DNA of 64,000 bases from an uncultured Burkholderiales bacterium (GCA_945952065.1 CAMFGY010000005.1:178887-242886); one strand, 5' to 3'; shown: positions 56,121 through 64,000, counted from the first letter of the stretch. Notes: a model not told the origin generated them from the sequence alone. Numbers and translations: made by a program.

Positions 56121-56510
56121 CTAGACCGGCGACTCTTCATAGAAGAATGATCGCAAGCGAAGCAGGTTGGCACGAGCAAGGGCGGCTGGTGTCACGCGGG
56201 CCAAGTGGCTGTCCTCGAAACGCTTAGCAATCGCTTCTTTGCCAGCACCACCCTTGAACTGCTTCAGACCAGACTCCAAGGCGTACATGCCGAACTGAAG
56301 GTTCGCATAGCTCATCCGGGCTCGCTCCAAAATCGCCTCGCAAGAAAGCAATTCGTTTAGAGGCCTGTCGACAAGTTCAGCCAGCTTGGCTGCATTTTGA
56401 TCGACGAGATCTTCAGCATCGTGAATGAACTCCTTGATGAACAAGTCGTCATTGGCCTTCCCGCCAGAGATCTGGCTGAGCGCGGAGATTGAAATACAGG
56501 ATGGTTGCAT
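56121..56510 (-). CDS. Hypothetical protein
   Basis: A 129-residue helical protein: FIKEFIHDAEDLVDQNAAKL, ELLSCEAILERARMSYANLQ, FGMYALESGLKQFKGGAG. It is paralogous to the broken gene at 55664-56059 (IKEF/IDDF, DLVDQNAAKL/KLIQENAAAL, FGMYALESGLKQF/FGGLALSFGEQKF). No family recognised. The first ~20 residues may belong to flanking DNA, so the true start is uncertain. Confidence 0.5.
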   Translation of the reverse strand: MQPSCISISALSQISGGKANDDLFIKEFIHDAEDLVDQNAAKLAELVDRPLNELLSCEAILERARMSYANLQFGMYALESGLKQFKGGAGKEAIAKRFEDSHLARVTPAALARANLLRLRSFFYEESPV

Positions 56511-56823
56511 TCTTATGATCCCAGATGTTCTCTGGCAAACCCCCCTGGATTTGCCTAACGAGAATTATGGGCGCAAGTCTGCAAGTGGTTGGCCGAATCC
56601 GACCCAATCTGGCCAGTTCATTTTGGGGTGTGCGCAAGCCTCTCAACTGGCCAAAAGAGGCAAGTTCGGTGCCGGCACGCTCAGGTCTCGAACCGCAGCG
56701 GCCCTGAATTCAGCAAACAGCGCACGGCGCAAGGCCGGGCGATTCACGGATGACTGGTCCTCGGCATAGTCGTCAACAAGCGCGGGGATGCGCTTGGATC
56801 TGCCAATTATTTTGTGGGCCTAG
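56511..56823. other. Gap without a supported gene
   Basis: About 310 bases with only short overlapping frames. GTCAACAAGCGCGGGGATGC at about 56770 resembles the NKRGDAY motif region of IS110 transposases and may be a tiny remnant; the match is short. Confidence 0.35.
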
Positions 56824-57207
56824 TCAATGAAGATCATATTTCTTTCTAAGACTGTTCTTTGTAATTGACGCATCTCTCGCTAGCCCATCTGACTTCTCTT
56901 TAAGGCACTTTACAGTATAAATACCTCGACCCTGAGTCAAACCAACTCCTTTTTGGTTTTCTACTTGCTCACCGCTCAAGAGCTTGTAGTATGGATAGTG
57001 ATTTTCGAGACACACCTCGGCGCTTCTTAAAAGCCCATAATCACCGGCGATGGACGAGTCAGTAAATTCGTTTCCTAAGAATTCAATCTTGAAAACATCA
57101 ACGTCAAGCTGTGTACTCCGAAAACCACCAGCCGCATAGTTATATGGATGGTAGCCAGTCGCACATGCTGCAAGTGCTAAAGATCCAATCAACACGATGT
57201 ACTTCAT
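56824..57207 (-). CDS. Lipoprotein, CC0125/CC1285-like
   Basis: A 127-residue protein with a lipobox (IGSLALAACATG, acylated Cys15). The mature part has YHPYNYAAGGFRSTQLDVDV, FKIEFLGNEFTD and YGLLRSAEVCLENHYPYYKL, the pattern of a small family of proteobacterial lipoproteins that respond to envelope conditions (function undefined). GC is clearly lower than in the core chromosome, which suggests import. Confidence 0.72.
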   Translation of the reverse strand: MKYIVLIGSLALAACATGYHPYNYAAGGFRSTQLDVDVFKIEFLGNEFTDSSIAGDYGLLRSAEVCLENHYPYYKLLSGEQVENQKGVGLTQGRGIYTVKCLKEKSDGLARDASITKNSLRKKYDLH

Positions 57208-57377
57208 CTAAATCTCCTTGAGACGAACAAATACAAGGGCCATTGATCTGTTTCAGCGATACACCCAACGAATGAAAGGCACGGCCCCGTCAAAACTTAA
57301 TCAAGTTGAGGTACTGGGCAACAGTGTGCCACGATGGGAAGTAAGGTAGCCCATCAACTTACTCGGAAGGGTAACAG

Positions 57378-57467
57378 ATGGCCATTCTGTTTGTTTCTTT
57401 CGACTTCGCCAAGAACGTATTTGCCCTGCATGCGCTAAGGCTGCACTTGCTTCAGTCCAATGTTTGA
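57378..57467 (+). pseudogene. IS110-family transposase, N-terminal fragment
   Basis: ATG at 57378 opens MAILFVSFDFAKNVFALHAL, the start of an IS110 transposase (usual pattern xGIDLAKNVFxLHG), but the first catalytic Asp region is altered and a stop follows after 29 codons. A separate, oppositely oriented IS110 fragment lies at 58023-58235. Confidence 0.65.
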
Positions 57468-57560
57468 TGTTGAGCGAGCGGGGCGCTGGATTGAAATAGC
57501 CCCCTGAATCTCCGGACACGGTCTATCGCTTATCTTCCAGATAGGCATAGGACTGTGCAT

Positions 57561-57947
57561 ATGACTAGGCATACAGAGACGATTGAAGTCATCACCCGAG
57601 ACCAGCGTAGGCGGCGCTGGTCGGTTGCCGAGAAGGCAGCTTTGGTTCGTAAGACGTATGAACCGGGCATGAGCGTGTCGCTCGTAGCCCGCCAGGAAGG
57701 CGTGGCGGCCAGCCTGCTGTTCACTTGGCGCAAGCTAGATCGCGACGGCGCGTTGGTGGCGGTTGGCGCTGGAGAGGCTGTTGTGCCGGCGTCGGAGCTG
57801 GCCGCAGCACGGGCCGAGATCGCCAAGCTGCAGCGCGTACTGGGTAAGAAGACCTTGGAGAACGAGATCCTCAAGGAAGCTGTGGAGATCGCCGCCTCAA
57901 AAAAGTGGATTGCGCGCTCGCCCTTGTTGCCGGGGGACGACCAATGA
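57561..57947 (+). CDS. IS3-family transposase OrfA
   Basis: A 128-residue helix-turn-helix protein: [43 protein letters not shown], and a leucine-zipper-like C-terminus ([20 protein letters not shown]). It is OrfA of an IS3-family element (IS2/IS51-type). ATG at 57561 lies two codons after a GTG. Its stop overlaps the ATG of OrfB (ATGA at 57944). Confidence 0.85.
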   Translation: MTRHTETIEVITRDQRRRRWSVAEKAALVRKTYEPGMSVSLVARQEGVAASLLFTWRKLDRDGALVAVGAGEAVVPASELAAARAEIAKLQRVLGKKTLENEILKEAVEIAASKKWIARSPLLPGDDQ

Positions 57948-58022
57948 AGTCGGTCTGCTCGGCGCTGGGGGTGGCGCGCTCGAATTTGCATGCGAGGCAT
58001 CACAGGCCAGGCAACTGGAAGG
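57944..58022 (+). pseudogene. IS3-family OrfB, N-terminal stub
   Basis: ATG at 57944 gives [20 protein letters not shown], then RPGNWKDG, the OrfB start; the integrase domain with its DDE residues is missing. The frame meets an IS110 remnant at about 58023. Confidence 0.8.
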
Positions 58023-58235
58023 ATGGCCTTGCCGCCGAGCTGTATTTGCCGGGCCTCAGGCCCAATCAGGCAAGGAACTGGCGTCCGCAGTCCAAATCGC
58101 GCCCGTTACACGCAAATGGCAGTAGTCGGGCCTACCCCGTCGAGTTGCGCCAACTGCTGGGCCCATGTGTCGCCGCTGGCCATGGCCTGGATGTGAGCGT
58201 CGTACCGCGCGTCACACGCGCCCACCGCTCGCGAC
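58023..58235 (-). pseudogene. IS110-family transposase, C-terminal-domain fragment
   Basis: On the minus strand RYDAHIQAMASGDTWAQQLA, then QLDGVGPTTAICV, and in a shifted frame NGRDLDCGRQFLA and LGLRPGKYSS, reproduce the transposase domain of IS110 enzymes with a frameshift and stop. It is wedged between the cut IS3 and the next gene. Confidence 0.65.
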
Positions 58236-59819
58236 TCAATTTCGCTGCATGTACCGCGCAAGACCTTCACCGATCAGCCGCAGTGATTCCTCAGCATCCA
58301 GCCCTGCACCTTCAGCCGGCGCCACGGAAGCCGCGAACAGCCTTACATTGCCAAGGACGCCGCCTATTGCCCTCGGCCCCGCTGCGGCCAAGTTACCTAG
58401 GTCGCCCTTGCCGAACTTGGAGACAGCGTCCGATATCCCTGGCCGTGCGAGTCCTGCAGCGCTAACGGCATCCTTCGCCAGCGCCCTAAACGCTCCAGAG
58501 AACCCGTTCAAGTTGACGGCATACCCTTTCTCAAGCTTGGTTGCTTGCGGCAGCTTGGCCATGTCGAAGGCGATCGTCCTACCGTCATCGCCAAGCATTG
58601 GGTTCACCGGGTCTGTAATCGCGGGGTTGAACCATCGAGAGAGTACGACGCGCGCACCAAACTTCCGCCCCAACGAAGGGTCTCGCTCCCCCTCACCCCC
58701 ACCTGAGCTCGACCCATCATCCCAATTGGGATTGATCATGGACTCATCGTCGTCGTCGTCGCCCCCATCATTGCCGCCGTCGTCTGGCTCGGGTGCAGGA
58801 GATGGTGTCGGGCTGGAGCCACTGTCTGACGACGGTGCGGGGCTGGGGGCTGGCGAGGGTGACGGCGAATTTCCCGCTCCCGTCTCTGGTGTTGACCCCG
58901 GCGATGCGGGATCAGACCCATCGTCCCCAGTGACGTCGCCTGGCTTCGAGGGCACGGGATCTGAACCGCCTCCGCAAACCACTCCGCCCAGCCAACTACC
59001 AACCACCTCGCCTGCGTCGGTACCGAATTCGCCGCCAATGGTCCCGCCGATGGCTGCACCGATACCAGATCCCACAACCGCTCCGGGTGCCGCGCCGAAA
59101 GGCCCCCCGGCAATCCAGCCGACCGTTCCTCCAACCGATTCGCCGACGACCTTGCCGCCTAGCCCGCCAACAAATCCGCCAACACCTGCCCCCACCCAAT
59201 GACCAATCTTCTTTGCCGTACCCTCACATTCGTCTGCGTCTGCTGAATCTATGGCGTAGCGTGCGCTCGCAGTGTCGACCGCGTTTCCAAAGTCGCGGCC
59301 GGGCCTTAGCTCCAGGCCAGGGGCCGCCACCATTGGATCGCCGATCAGCGCGTTCATGCCCCGTAAGGACATTGGCTTAAGCTGCTCGTCTTGGAAGTCG
59401 TAGATGAGGCCAAACGAACTATCACCGGCCAGGCTCTGGATCGGGCCGACGTGCTGGAGCACATCCATGCCGGCCTTGTAGCCAGCCCTGTCACCCTCGT
59501 ACTTGGAAAGCCCCAGCGATGTGAAGAAGGCGCTATCGAGGCCTTGAATGGATCTTCGCAGCGCCGCCATATGAATCACTGCATTGCCCTTGGTGAGGCG
59601 CTCGCCCTTGGGTGACGCGATGAGGTCTGCAAGGAACCCATCCCGCGCCTCTGCGCAGAGGTCCTTCGCCCTTGACGGGCTGACATCCGCAAACTCCGGG
59701 AAAAAAAACGGTGCCTCGTCCCGCGACCTTAGGTCAAAGTCGACCATGCGCTTGACGGCAACGTCGATCGGCCAATAGAGCAACCGCGTTTTGACGAGGC
59801 GCTTACTTTTCTGCGTCAT
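58236..59819 (-). CDS. Unknown protein with glycine-zipper segment and Pro/Ser-rich linker
   Basis: 527 residues. Residues 1-165 are a folded-looking domain (MTQKSKRLVKTRLLYWPIDV, FPEFADVSPSRAKDLCAEAR). Residues 195-285 are glycine-zipper repeats (GAGVGGFVGGLGGKVVGESV, GSGIGAAIGGTIGGEFGTDA) that could span or perforate a membrane. A Pro/Ser/Asp linker follows (SPSPSPAPSPAPSSD, DDGGNDGGDDDDDE), then a ~130-residue C-terminal domain (GRKFGARVVLSRWFNPA). ATG at 59819 has GGAGGACAAGC upstream. I recognise no family; this modular plan recalls secreted or contact-delivered effectors, but no toxin domain or immunity gene is apparent. Confidence 0.65.
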   Translation of the reverse strand: MTQKSKRLVKTRLLYWPIDVAVKRMVDFDLRSRDEAPFFFPEFADVSPSRAKDLCAEARDGFLADLIASPKGERLTKGNAVIHMAALRRSIQGLDSAFFTSLGLSKYEGDRAGYKAGMDVLQHVGPIQSLAGDSSFGLIYDFQDEQLKPMSLRGMNALIGDPMVAAPGLELRPGRDFGNAVDTASARYAIDSADADECEGTAKKIGHWVGAGVGGFVGGLGGKVVGESVGGTVGWIAGGPFGAAPGAVVGSGIGAAIGGTIGGEFGTDAGEVVGSWLGGVVCGGGSDPVPSKPGDVTGDDGSDPASPGSTPETGAGNSPSPSPAPSPAPSSDSGSSPTPSPAPEPDDGGNDGGDDDDDESMINPNWDDGSSSGGGEGERDPSLGRKFGARVVLSRWFNPAITDPVNPMLGDDGRTIAFDMAKLPQATKLEKGYAVNLNGFSGAFRALAKDAVSAAGLARPGISDAVSKFGKGDLGNLAAAGPRAIGGVLGNVRLFAASVAPAEGAGLDAEESLRLIGEGLARYMQRN

Positions 59820-60325
59820 GCTTGTCCTCCCGAAACGATGCGAGCCCATCAAGCGTATTCGGGATTGCCATAGAAGGTGTGAATCCTTCTACACGGGTCT
59901 CCTGAAGATTGAGGAGACCGGCCGCTTTCAGGCATCGAGTTGTGAAATTCGTAGGACCGCAACCGGCCTAGACCATAAGTAAGCGGCCGTACCAGTAAAC
60001 AGCCCTTTATCACGATCTAAGCGGCAAGGTTATCTCAGTCAGACGCCCGCACCTGGTCGCCAAAGCGACACAGCGTTCGCAGGAACCACAGCGGTAGAAC
60101 AACAGGTAGCGAAAAGGCGCTTTACCTCAGCAAGCGCGAAAGCCGCATCGTTTGACGCTAGCATCATGGGCAGTCTAGCGCCCTACTCAGGTGTCGCCGG
60201 GTCGTTGTCGGCACCGCCATGGGCCAGCGCCTGACCCGCCAGCTCTTCTTCGCTGAGAGGATGTGTGGGCTGCTGCCGGTTTCATGAACACCTTGTTAGG
60301 TGTGAAGTGAAATCGGAGGTTGGTT
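59820..60325. other. Gap between the glycine-zipper gene and an IS3 remnant
   Basis: About 500 bases without a supported gene. The right part (from about 60285) is the left end of the IS3 element ahead of OrfA. The rest shows nothing I can assign. Confidence 0.4.
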
Positions 60326-60619
60326 ATGGGAACAAGACGGCAATTCAGCCGGGAGTTCAAAGTTGAGGCGGTGAAGCTGGTCAAAGAGCGCGGCGTGTCG
60401 ATCACGCAGGCAGCGCGGGACTTGGACATTCACCAGACGATGCTGCGGGCTTGGATACGTGAGATTGCGGCTGATTCGCAGCAGGCATTTCCAGGTAAAG
60501 GCGTGATGAAGCCTGAGCAGGCCGAAATTGAGCGGCTGAAGAAAGAAGTGGCCAAGCTCAAGATGGAGCGCGACATCTTGAAAAAAGCCGCGGCCTACTT
60601 TGCGAAGGACTCACTGTGA
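60326..60619 (+). CDS. IS3-family transposase OrfA
   Basis: A 97-residue protein: RRQFSREFKVEAVKLVKERG, VSITQAARDLDIHQTMLRAW, and a heptad-rich C-terminus (AEIERLKKEVAKLKMERDIL, KKAAAYFAK). It is OrfA of an IS3-group element, distinct from the one at 57561. ATG at 60326 follows GGAGGTTGGTT. It overlaps OrfB by 4 bases. Confidence 0.9.
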   Translation: MGTRRQFSREFKVEAVKLVKERGVSITQAARDLDIHQTMLRAWIREIAADSQQAFPGKGVMKPEQAEIERLKKEVAKLKMERDILKKAAAYFAKDSL

Positions 60620-60942
60620 AGTTCGAGTTCGTGGCAAAGCACCGAGGGGTCTGGCCGGCGGTGGTGATTTGCGGGGCGCTCGGTGTCTCGCGCAGCGGCT
60701 TTTATGCCTGGCTGAACAGGCCGCGAAGCCAACGCAGCCTGCGCCATGAGCGCATCGGCGAGCAGGTCAAGCAGAGCTTTTTGAACAGTGACCGCACCTA
60801 TGGCGCCCGCCGGGTTTGGCGCGACGTGCTGGCCAGTGGCGTGAGCTGTGGGCTGCACCTGATCGAGAAACTCATGCAGCAGCAGGCGCTGCGTGCAAGG
60901 CCCAGGCGGCGCGGCCTACCCAAAGATGACAACCACCTTTAG
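60616..60942 (+). pseudogene. IS3-family OrfB, truncated
   Basis: The frame starts MKFEFVAKHRGVWPAVVICG, continues ALGVSRSGFYAWLNRPRSQR and TYGARRVWRDVLA, and reaches RARPRRRGLPKDD before a stop at 60940-60942. A full OrfB is about 270 residues; the DDE integrase core is missing. Confidence 0.85.
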
Positions 60943-61074
60943 CTCAGTTTCTACGAAATGGGCTACAGCCCACAACTTAAAGCCCGTCGATATACTTCAA
61001 GAGCCTTGCACGCTGCGCGTCAGTAAGGGATGGCACAGACGCCAATTTGGACTCACGTACGACTTCAGCGACCT

Positions 61075-61380
61075 TTAATTCATACCAGTTATGGCTGGTT
61101 TCTTGATGATCTCTTGGATTACTTCCCACGTTTCAGGGTCGTACTCCATCATAACCATCTGAAGCATGAAAACAGGATCGACCTCTAATGCAAGTGCCAT
61201 TTTTCGAACCTTACCGGTAGGAAGTTTCGTGTTCCCCTTGCGAATCATTGAAATAATGTTTGGCTTTGCAAAGCCCACCTCTTCGGCGATCTGTACGAGA
61301 GACTTTTCTGTCCACTCAATCTGTTGATCGATAAAGGCTGCGACGCTGCTAATTGCCGGTGTTGTTCTTTGCTCTTCCAT
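61075..61380 (-). CDS. Helix-turn-helix (XRE-like) regulator
   Basis: A 101-residue protein. The HTH spans about residues 25-75 (KSLVQIAEEVGFAKPNIISM, IRKGNTKLPTGKVRKMALAL), like small Cro/CI-type repressors with a C-terminal helix (DPVFMLQMVMMEYDPETWEV). ATG at 61380 has AAGGAATTC upstream; a GTG at 61398 also opens the frame. GC is low, fitting mobile origin. It may regulate the neighbouring GIY-YIG gene in the same direction. Confidence 0.7.
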   Translation of the reverse strand: MEEQRTTPAISSVAAFIDQQIEWTEKSLVQIAEEVGFAKPNIISMIRKGNTKLPTGKVRKMALALEVDPVFMLQMVMMEYDPETWEVIQEIIKKPAITGMN

Positions 61381-61465
61381 GAATTCCTTGTATTTCACAA
61401 TATTGAGTACTTATTGTCTATTCGATACGTCAGTTTCAGTCTATTGCAACGTCTACGCGAGAGCA

Positions 61466-62029
61466 TCACTTACCTGTCATTGCGATGTTCCATGAAACAA
61501 GTTTTTCGCTCTTGTTATTGCAAAGCCAACGTTCAACTGCAGCAACTATTCCCTCTCCGTCACCCCGAAGCGCGGCAAATGCTGAAAGGGGTGGCCCCTG
61601 CCGCTCAAGTAGTGGGAGCAATTTATCAGCGTCAATGCATCGAACTTCGTATGTCATGAATGGATTGATAACATTTTCTCGTTCAATCTGCCTCCAACAT
61701 TGACTATGGAAAAGTTGCTTTTGGGGCCAAGGCTCCAACGTCTCAGCATCAAGTGCGGGGGATTCACGCCAGCGATCTTTCATGCGGTTGCGTGATATAC
61801 CAACATATCGAATAACCCCGTCGGATCCTGCAACCATATACATACACGGGATCTTGGCCGCCCACACTCGATTATTCAAAATTTCATACTGTGCTTGTAG
61901 CCAAGGCCCAATCCGACCACCTGAGGCTACGTTGCGCCTCCAACGACGACCACCAATGGAATCAATGCGGATGACTGGGGTTGCGGCTTGAAATATTTCA
62001 AACGCTCTTTCGTGTGGTGAGATCTGCAT
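61466..62029 (-). CDS. GIY-YIG-like nuclease domain protein
   Basis: A 187-residue protein. CMYMVAGSDGVIRYVGISRN followed by RMKDRWRESP is the GIY-YIG core (YMV... RYVG with Arg on the helix). KLVSWNIAMTGK ends the frame. N-terminal residues 1-60 are unassigned. A different GIY-YIG-type protein is encoded in the first integron cassette (20139-20471); they are not close relatives. Confidence 0.7.
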   Translation of the reverse strand: MQISPHERAFEIFQAATPVIRIDSIGGRRWRRNVASGGRIGPWLQAQYEILNNRVWAAKIPCMYMVAGSDGVIRYVGISRNRMKDRWRESPALDAETLEPWPQKQLFHSQCWRQIERENVINPFMTYEVRCIDADKLLPLLERQGPPLSAFAALRGDGEGIVAAVERWLCNNKSEKLVSWNIAMTGK

Positions 62030-62279
62030 ATATTGGTATTCTATGTTTTGCGAAAGACAAGCTTAGCTGGGTAAGATTTAGTCCAGAGACAACTGGAAGC
62101 TATTAACGAACCATGTGTGTAGGAAGAGCATAATACCGTCAATATTCAAGCGAATCTGACCATGAATTGATTTCGCACTCGCAGGTTAGATGTTTATGAT
62201 GACAAATATCTACTTCCTTGACCTGGAGGGGGGGAGCATTGGAGCTCAGGCCGGTCTGGTGCAAAACTGCCTGATAGGG

Positions 62280-63152
62280 TTAAGTTATGCCGTACCTTAG
62301 CGCGCCTGCAACCGCATCCCGGGCTTGCCGACCAAGCTCGGAGCGGACATGGTTGGTGATGCCAAGCCAATTGGGGATCAGCGCACCCTGAGAAGCGAAA
62401 TGTTCGACATGAACTACGGTTATTCGTTCGTCTGTGTATGCGACTTTGTTGATCTTCCTCCACGGTCCGGGTCTCGCTTGCTTGTAGGCCGAGAGCGCAG
62501 AATCCACATAACTCAAATTCGCCCCTAAGCCGAACATGACAATTAGGCGAACAGAGGAAGGAGGGTCGCGCAAGAACTTGCTACAACAGTTGTGCGTAAC
62601 CGTGCGACCAAGCTCTGACTCGAGGAATCTTTCGAGCATGCCTCCTCCTGAGCCCTTCCACGAATGTGACTTGGCATCAAAGCGTTCAACAGTGCATCGA
62701 ACAAATGAGGCAAAGTGAAATCGACCGTTTCTCTCGGCGATGATGCGATCCACCATTTGCACTAGCTCATCGGGTTTGACCGATGGAATTAGCCCGATGT
62801 GCGCAAGGATCTTTCCAACATTCTTGCGCGAACCTTTGTATGCAATTTGATCGTGCGGCACCGATGCCAACGCTCCTTTTTGCGTTGGGCCTTTGGAGAA
62901 TCCAAGGACGATGATTTCGGGCGTCGTGCTGCCCCACGCCAGCGGATTCGAAGTTATGCGCCATTCCCCTCTTTGTAATTGTGTGCGATCGAATTCAACA
63001 GAATCGTCGCCAAAGCACATGGTGCAAGAAACTCGACCATGCGAAGGCATTTGATTTATATAGGTGAGTTGAATTTTCATTCCTAGATGCAAAGGTGTTG
63101 CGTAATCAGCGTTTCTTGATACGGTGTGTACGATGACCGGCGGTGATGACAC
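62280..63152 (-). CDS. Unknown protein, possible uracil-DNA-glycosylase-like fold
   Basis: 290 residues from a GTG at 63152 (an ATG at 63080 is an alternative). PEIIVLGFSKGPTQ early, SVRLIVMFGLGANLSYVDSA late and ITVVHVEHFASQGALIPNWL near the end resemble motifs A, the central strand, and motif B of the UDG superfamily, in which a His near the end of a strand acts on the base. Cysteines in CTMCFGDD and HNCCSKF are unusual. No catalytic Asp can be assigned, so this is a weak hint. Low GC suggests acquired DNA. Confidence 0.45.
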   Translation of the reverse strand: MSSPPVIVHTVSRNADYATPLHLGMKIQLTYINQMPSHGRVSCTMCFGDDSVEFDRTQLQRGEWRITSNPLAWGSTTPEIIVLGFSKGPTQKGALASVPHDQIAYKGSRKNVGKILAHIGLIPSVKPDELVQMVDRIIAERNGRFHFASFVRCTVERFDAKSHSWKGSGGGMLERFLESELGRTVTHNCCSKFLRDPPSSVRLIVMFGLGANLSYVDSALSAYKQARPGPWRKINKVAYTDERITVVHVEHFASQGALIPNWLGITNHVRSELGRQARDAVAGALRYGIT

Positions 63153-63154
63153 GG

Positions 63155-63412
63155 TTAGCTGCTCTTGGTCTTGCAGTCTCGGCTGGCCTTGGCCAGAGCG
63201 TCGTAGATCTGCTGTTTGCCAATGTCCTCGACCCGGTGGGCCGGTGCAGGCAAGGAACTTTCCTTGAAGCCCTGGCCAAAGAACGCTTTCAGCGTCTCAC
63301 GATCGGCAAGTATCCAAGCCTCCATGCATTGCACCATCAGGTGGCACTGCAAATCGTCACTGCCGTGTGGCTGGTCCCACTCATCGCCTTGTCGTTGCTT
63401 GAGATGCAACCA
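63155..63412 (-). pseudogene. DUF4276-type protein, C-terminal fragment
   Basis: The minus strand encodes HLMVQCMEAWILADRETLKA, then FFGQGFKESSLP and HRVEDIGKQQIYDALAKASR, the C-terminal half of DUF4276 proteins (VQ-ME-W-L-AD core). The 5' part is replaced by the ATPase repeat at about 63413. DUF4276 genes are often found beside AAA ATPase genes; none is next to it here. Confidence 0.7.
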
Positions 63413-63417
63413 GGGTT

Positions 63418-63793
63418 GTTCGCGCTGACCGATCGCACCTGGCATATCGAAGAGGAGCACATTCATGCGGCGATGGCCTGGGTCAGGTATGCAACCGACT
63501 CAGCTGGCTTCGTGCTGACGGGTGGCAACAATTCGCCATCACGGTCTCAGGTCGAATGGGCTGCAGGCCGAATATCCGCCTTCTTGGCAGCCAAGGGATT
63601 TGCATCGCGCAGAGATTTGGTGGTGAACTGCTTTGGTCGTCATCAGCCAGCCACTGTCGTTGACGCTGCGATCACTCACCTCATGGAAAGCGCGCCTGGC
63701 ACGGTTCAAATTGAAGTGCAGTCACGGTCGCGAGCTGGACCTGGCAGGCCGTCGACCATTTACCGGCTGGTTCGCCCCCACATGCCAAATTAG
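63418..63793 (+). pseudogene. 3' fragment of the DUF3987-type ATPase gene
   Basis: The frame encodes LTDRTWHIEEEHIHAAMAWV and continues to the same final residues as the intact gene (STIYRLVRPHMPN), with few changes (Q/H, D/H, V/A). About 125 codons remain; the P-loop is absent. It lies in the right copy of the long repeat. Confidence 0.9.
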
Positions 63794-63885
63794 TTCGCAT
63801 CGCAGGTATTGCGGCTAAGTGCTTGATACGAAACTAAGTTCGCAATGTTCGCTAAGTTCGCATCTATGCATCAGGGCTTGGCGGT
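63418..63885 (+). repeat. Long direct repeat, right copy
   Basis: Partner of 52161-52610, offset 11257 bases. Differs by scattered substitutions and one extra short repeat unit (ATGTTCGCTAAGTTCGC at about 63845). It begins abruptly at GTTCGCGCTGACC, at the break in the DUF4276 gene. Confidence 0.9.
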
Positions 63886-63933
63886 AAAGCACTTGCGTTC
63901 GCTTGGTGGCATCAAGAAAGGTCATGCGAACTT
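63790..63933. repeat. Cluster of TAAGTTCGCA motifs at the island's right end
   Basis: Direct copies TTAGTTCGCAT (63790-63800), CTAAGTTCGCA (63834-63844), CTAAGTTCGCAT (63852-63863), and one inverted copy ATGCGAACTT (63924-63933). The last two form a 10-bp perfect inverted repeat. The same motifs follow the intact ATPase gene at 52533 and 52577. They may bind the recombinase or a ParB protein. Confidence 0.6.
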
Positions 63934-64000
63934 CGGCAATAGGCTTATTCTGTTGAAAAAGTCCCCACCTCGACTAGCTTCTAAGCCGTACAATTTGCGC

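Overview
The window is high-GC chromosomal DNA of a betaproteobacterium, most likely order Burkholderiales. The type IV pilin locus, the FMN riboswitch ahead of ribH, the MurA-like and alpha-hydroxy-acid dehydrogenase genes and the codon use all fit that order; genus is not decidable by eye (a Roseateles/Paucibacter-like genome is my guess). No rRNA, tRNA or CRISPR array was seen.

Region 1 (1-15.5 kb) is mostly core-type DNA. It holds two tandem, protein-identical type IV pilin genes, each with a sigma-54 promoter, and between them the decayed tail of a metallo-beta-lactamase-fold phosphodiesterase whose intact copy follows. Next come a large SNF2 helicase, an FMN riboswitch with a type II lumazine synthase, an operon of a MurA-like enolpyruvyl transferase, a periplasmic binding protein and a pseudouridine synthase, then a second binding protein, a nitronate monooxygenase-like enzyme and an Lrp/AsnC regulator.

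Region 2 (15.7-21.8 kb) is a small chromosomal integron. The integrase gene is on the + strand behind a LexA-like box. Cassette genes run away from it on the - strand (a GIY-YIG protein, an exported protein, a membrane protein, another exported protein), separated by attC sites. Two IS110-family elements with the features of the IS1111-attC group sit inside attC sites, one complete and one truncated next to an IS1182-type remnant.

Region 3 (22-40.8 kb) returns to chromosomal genes: a Pls/PosA-type non-ribosomal peptide synthetase with its phosphopantetheinyl transferase, an alpha-hydroxy-acid dehydrogenase with a LysR gene, and a glycan-use locus (TonB receptor, FucP-type transporter, PfkB kinase, ROK repressor, GH9 hydrolase). 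Two small barrel proteins with a divergent WYL regulator, an AraC regulator and a PEBP protein follow.

Region 4 (40.8-46.6 kb) has small hypothetical genes, a NERD protein, and a toxin-antitoxin pair overlapping hsdM. The type I restriction locus has lost most of hsdS, nearly all of hsdR and half of a metallopeptidase gene by two deletions.

Region 5 (47.2 kb to the end) is a genomic island. Its core is a tightly packed module: Zn-ribbon protein, large serine recombinase, ParB-like protein, RepB-like protein, DUF3987-type ATPase. The 3' end of the ATPase gene recurs about 11.3 kb downstream as a direct repeat. Between the repeats lie cargo and debris: a Septu-like ATPase/HNH pair between 90-bp repeats, small paralogous genes, IS110 and IS3 fragments, a glycine-zipper protein, an HTH regulator, a GIY-YIG protein and a DUF4276 stump. 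I regard this recombinase-ParB-ATPase module and its cargo growth at one end as the best candidate for an undescribed system.
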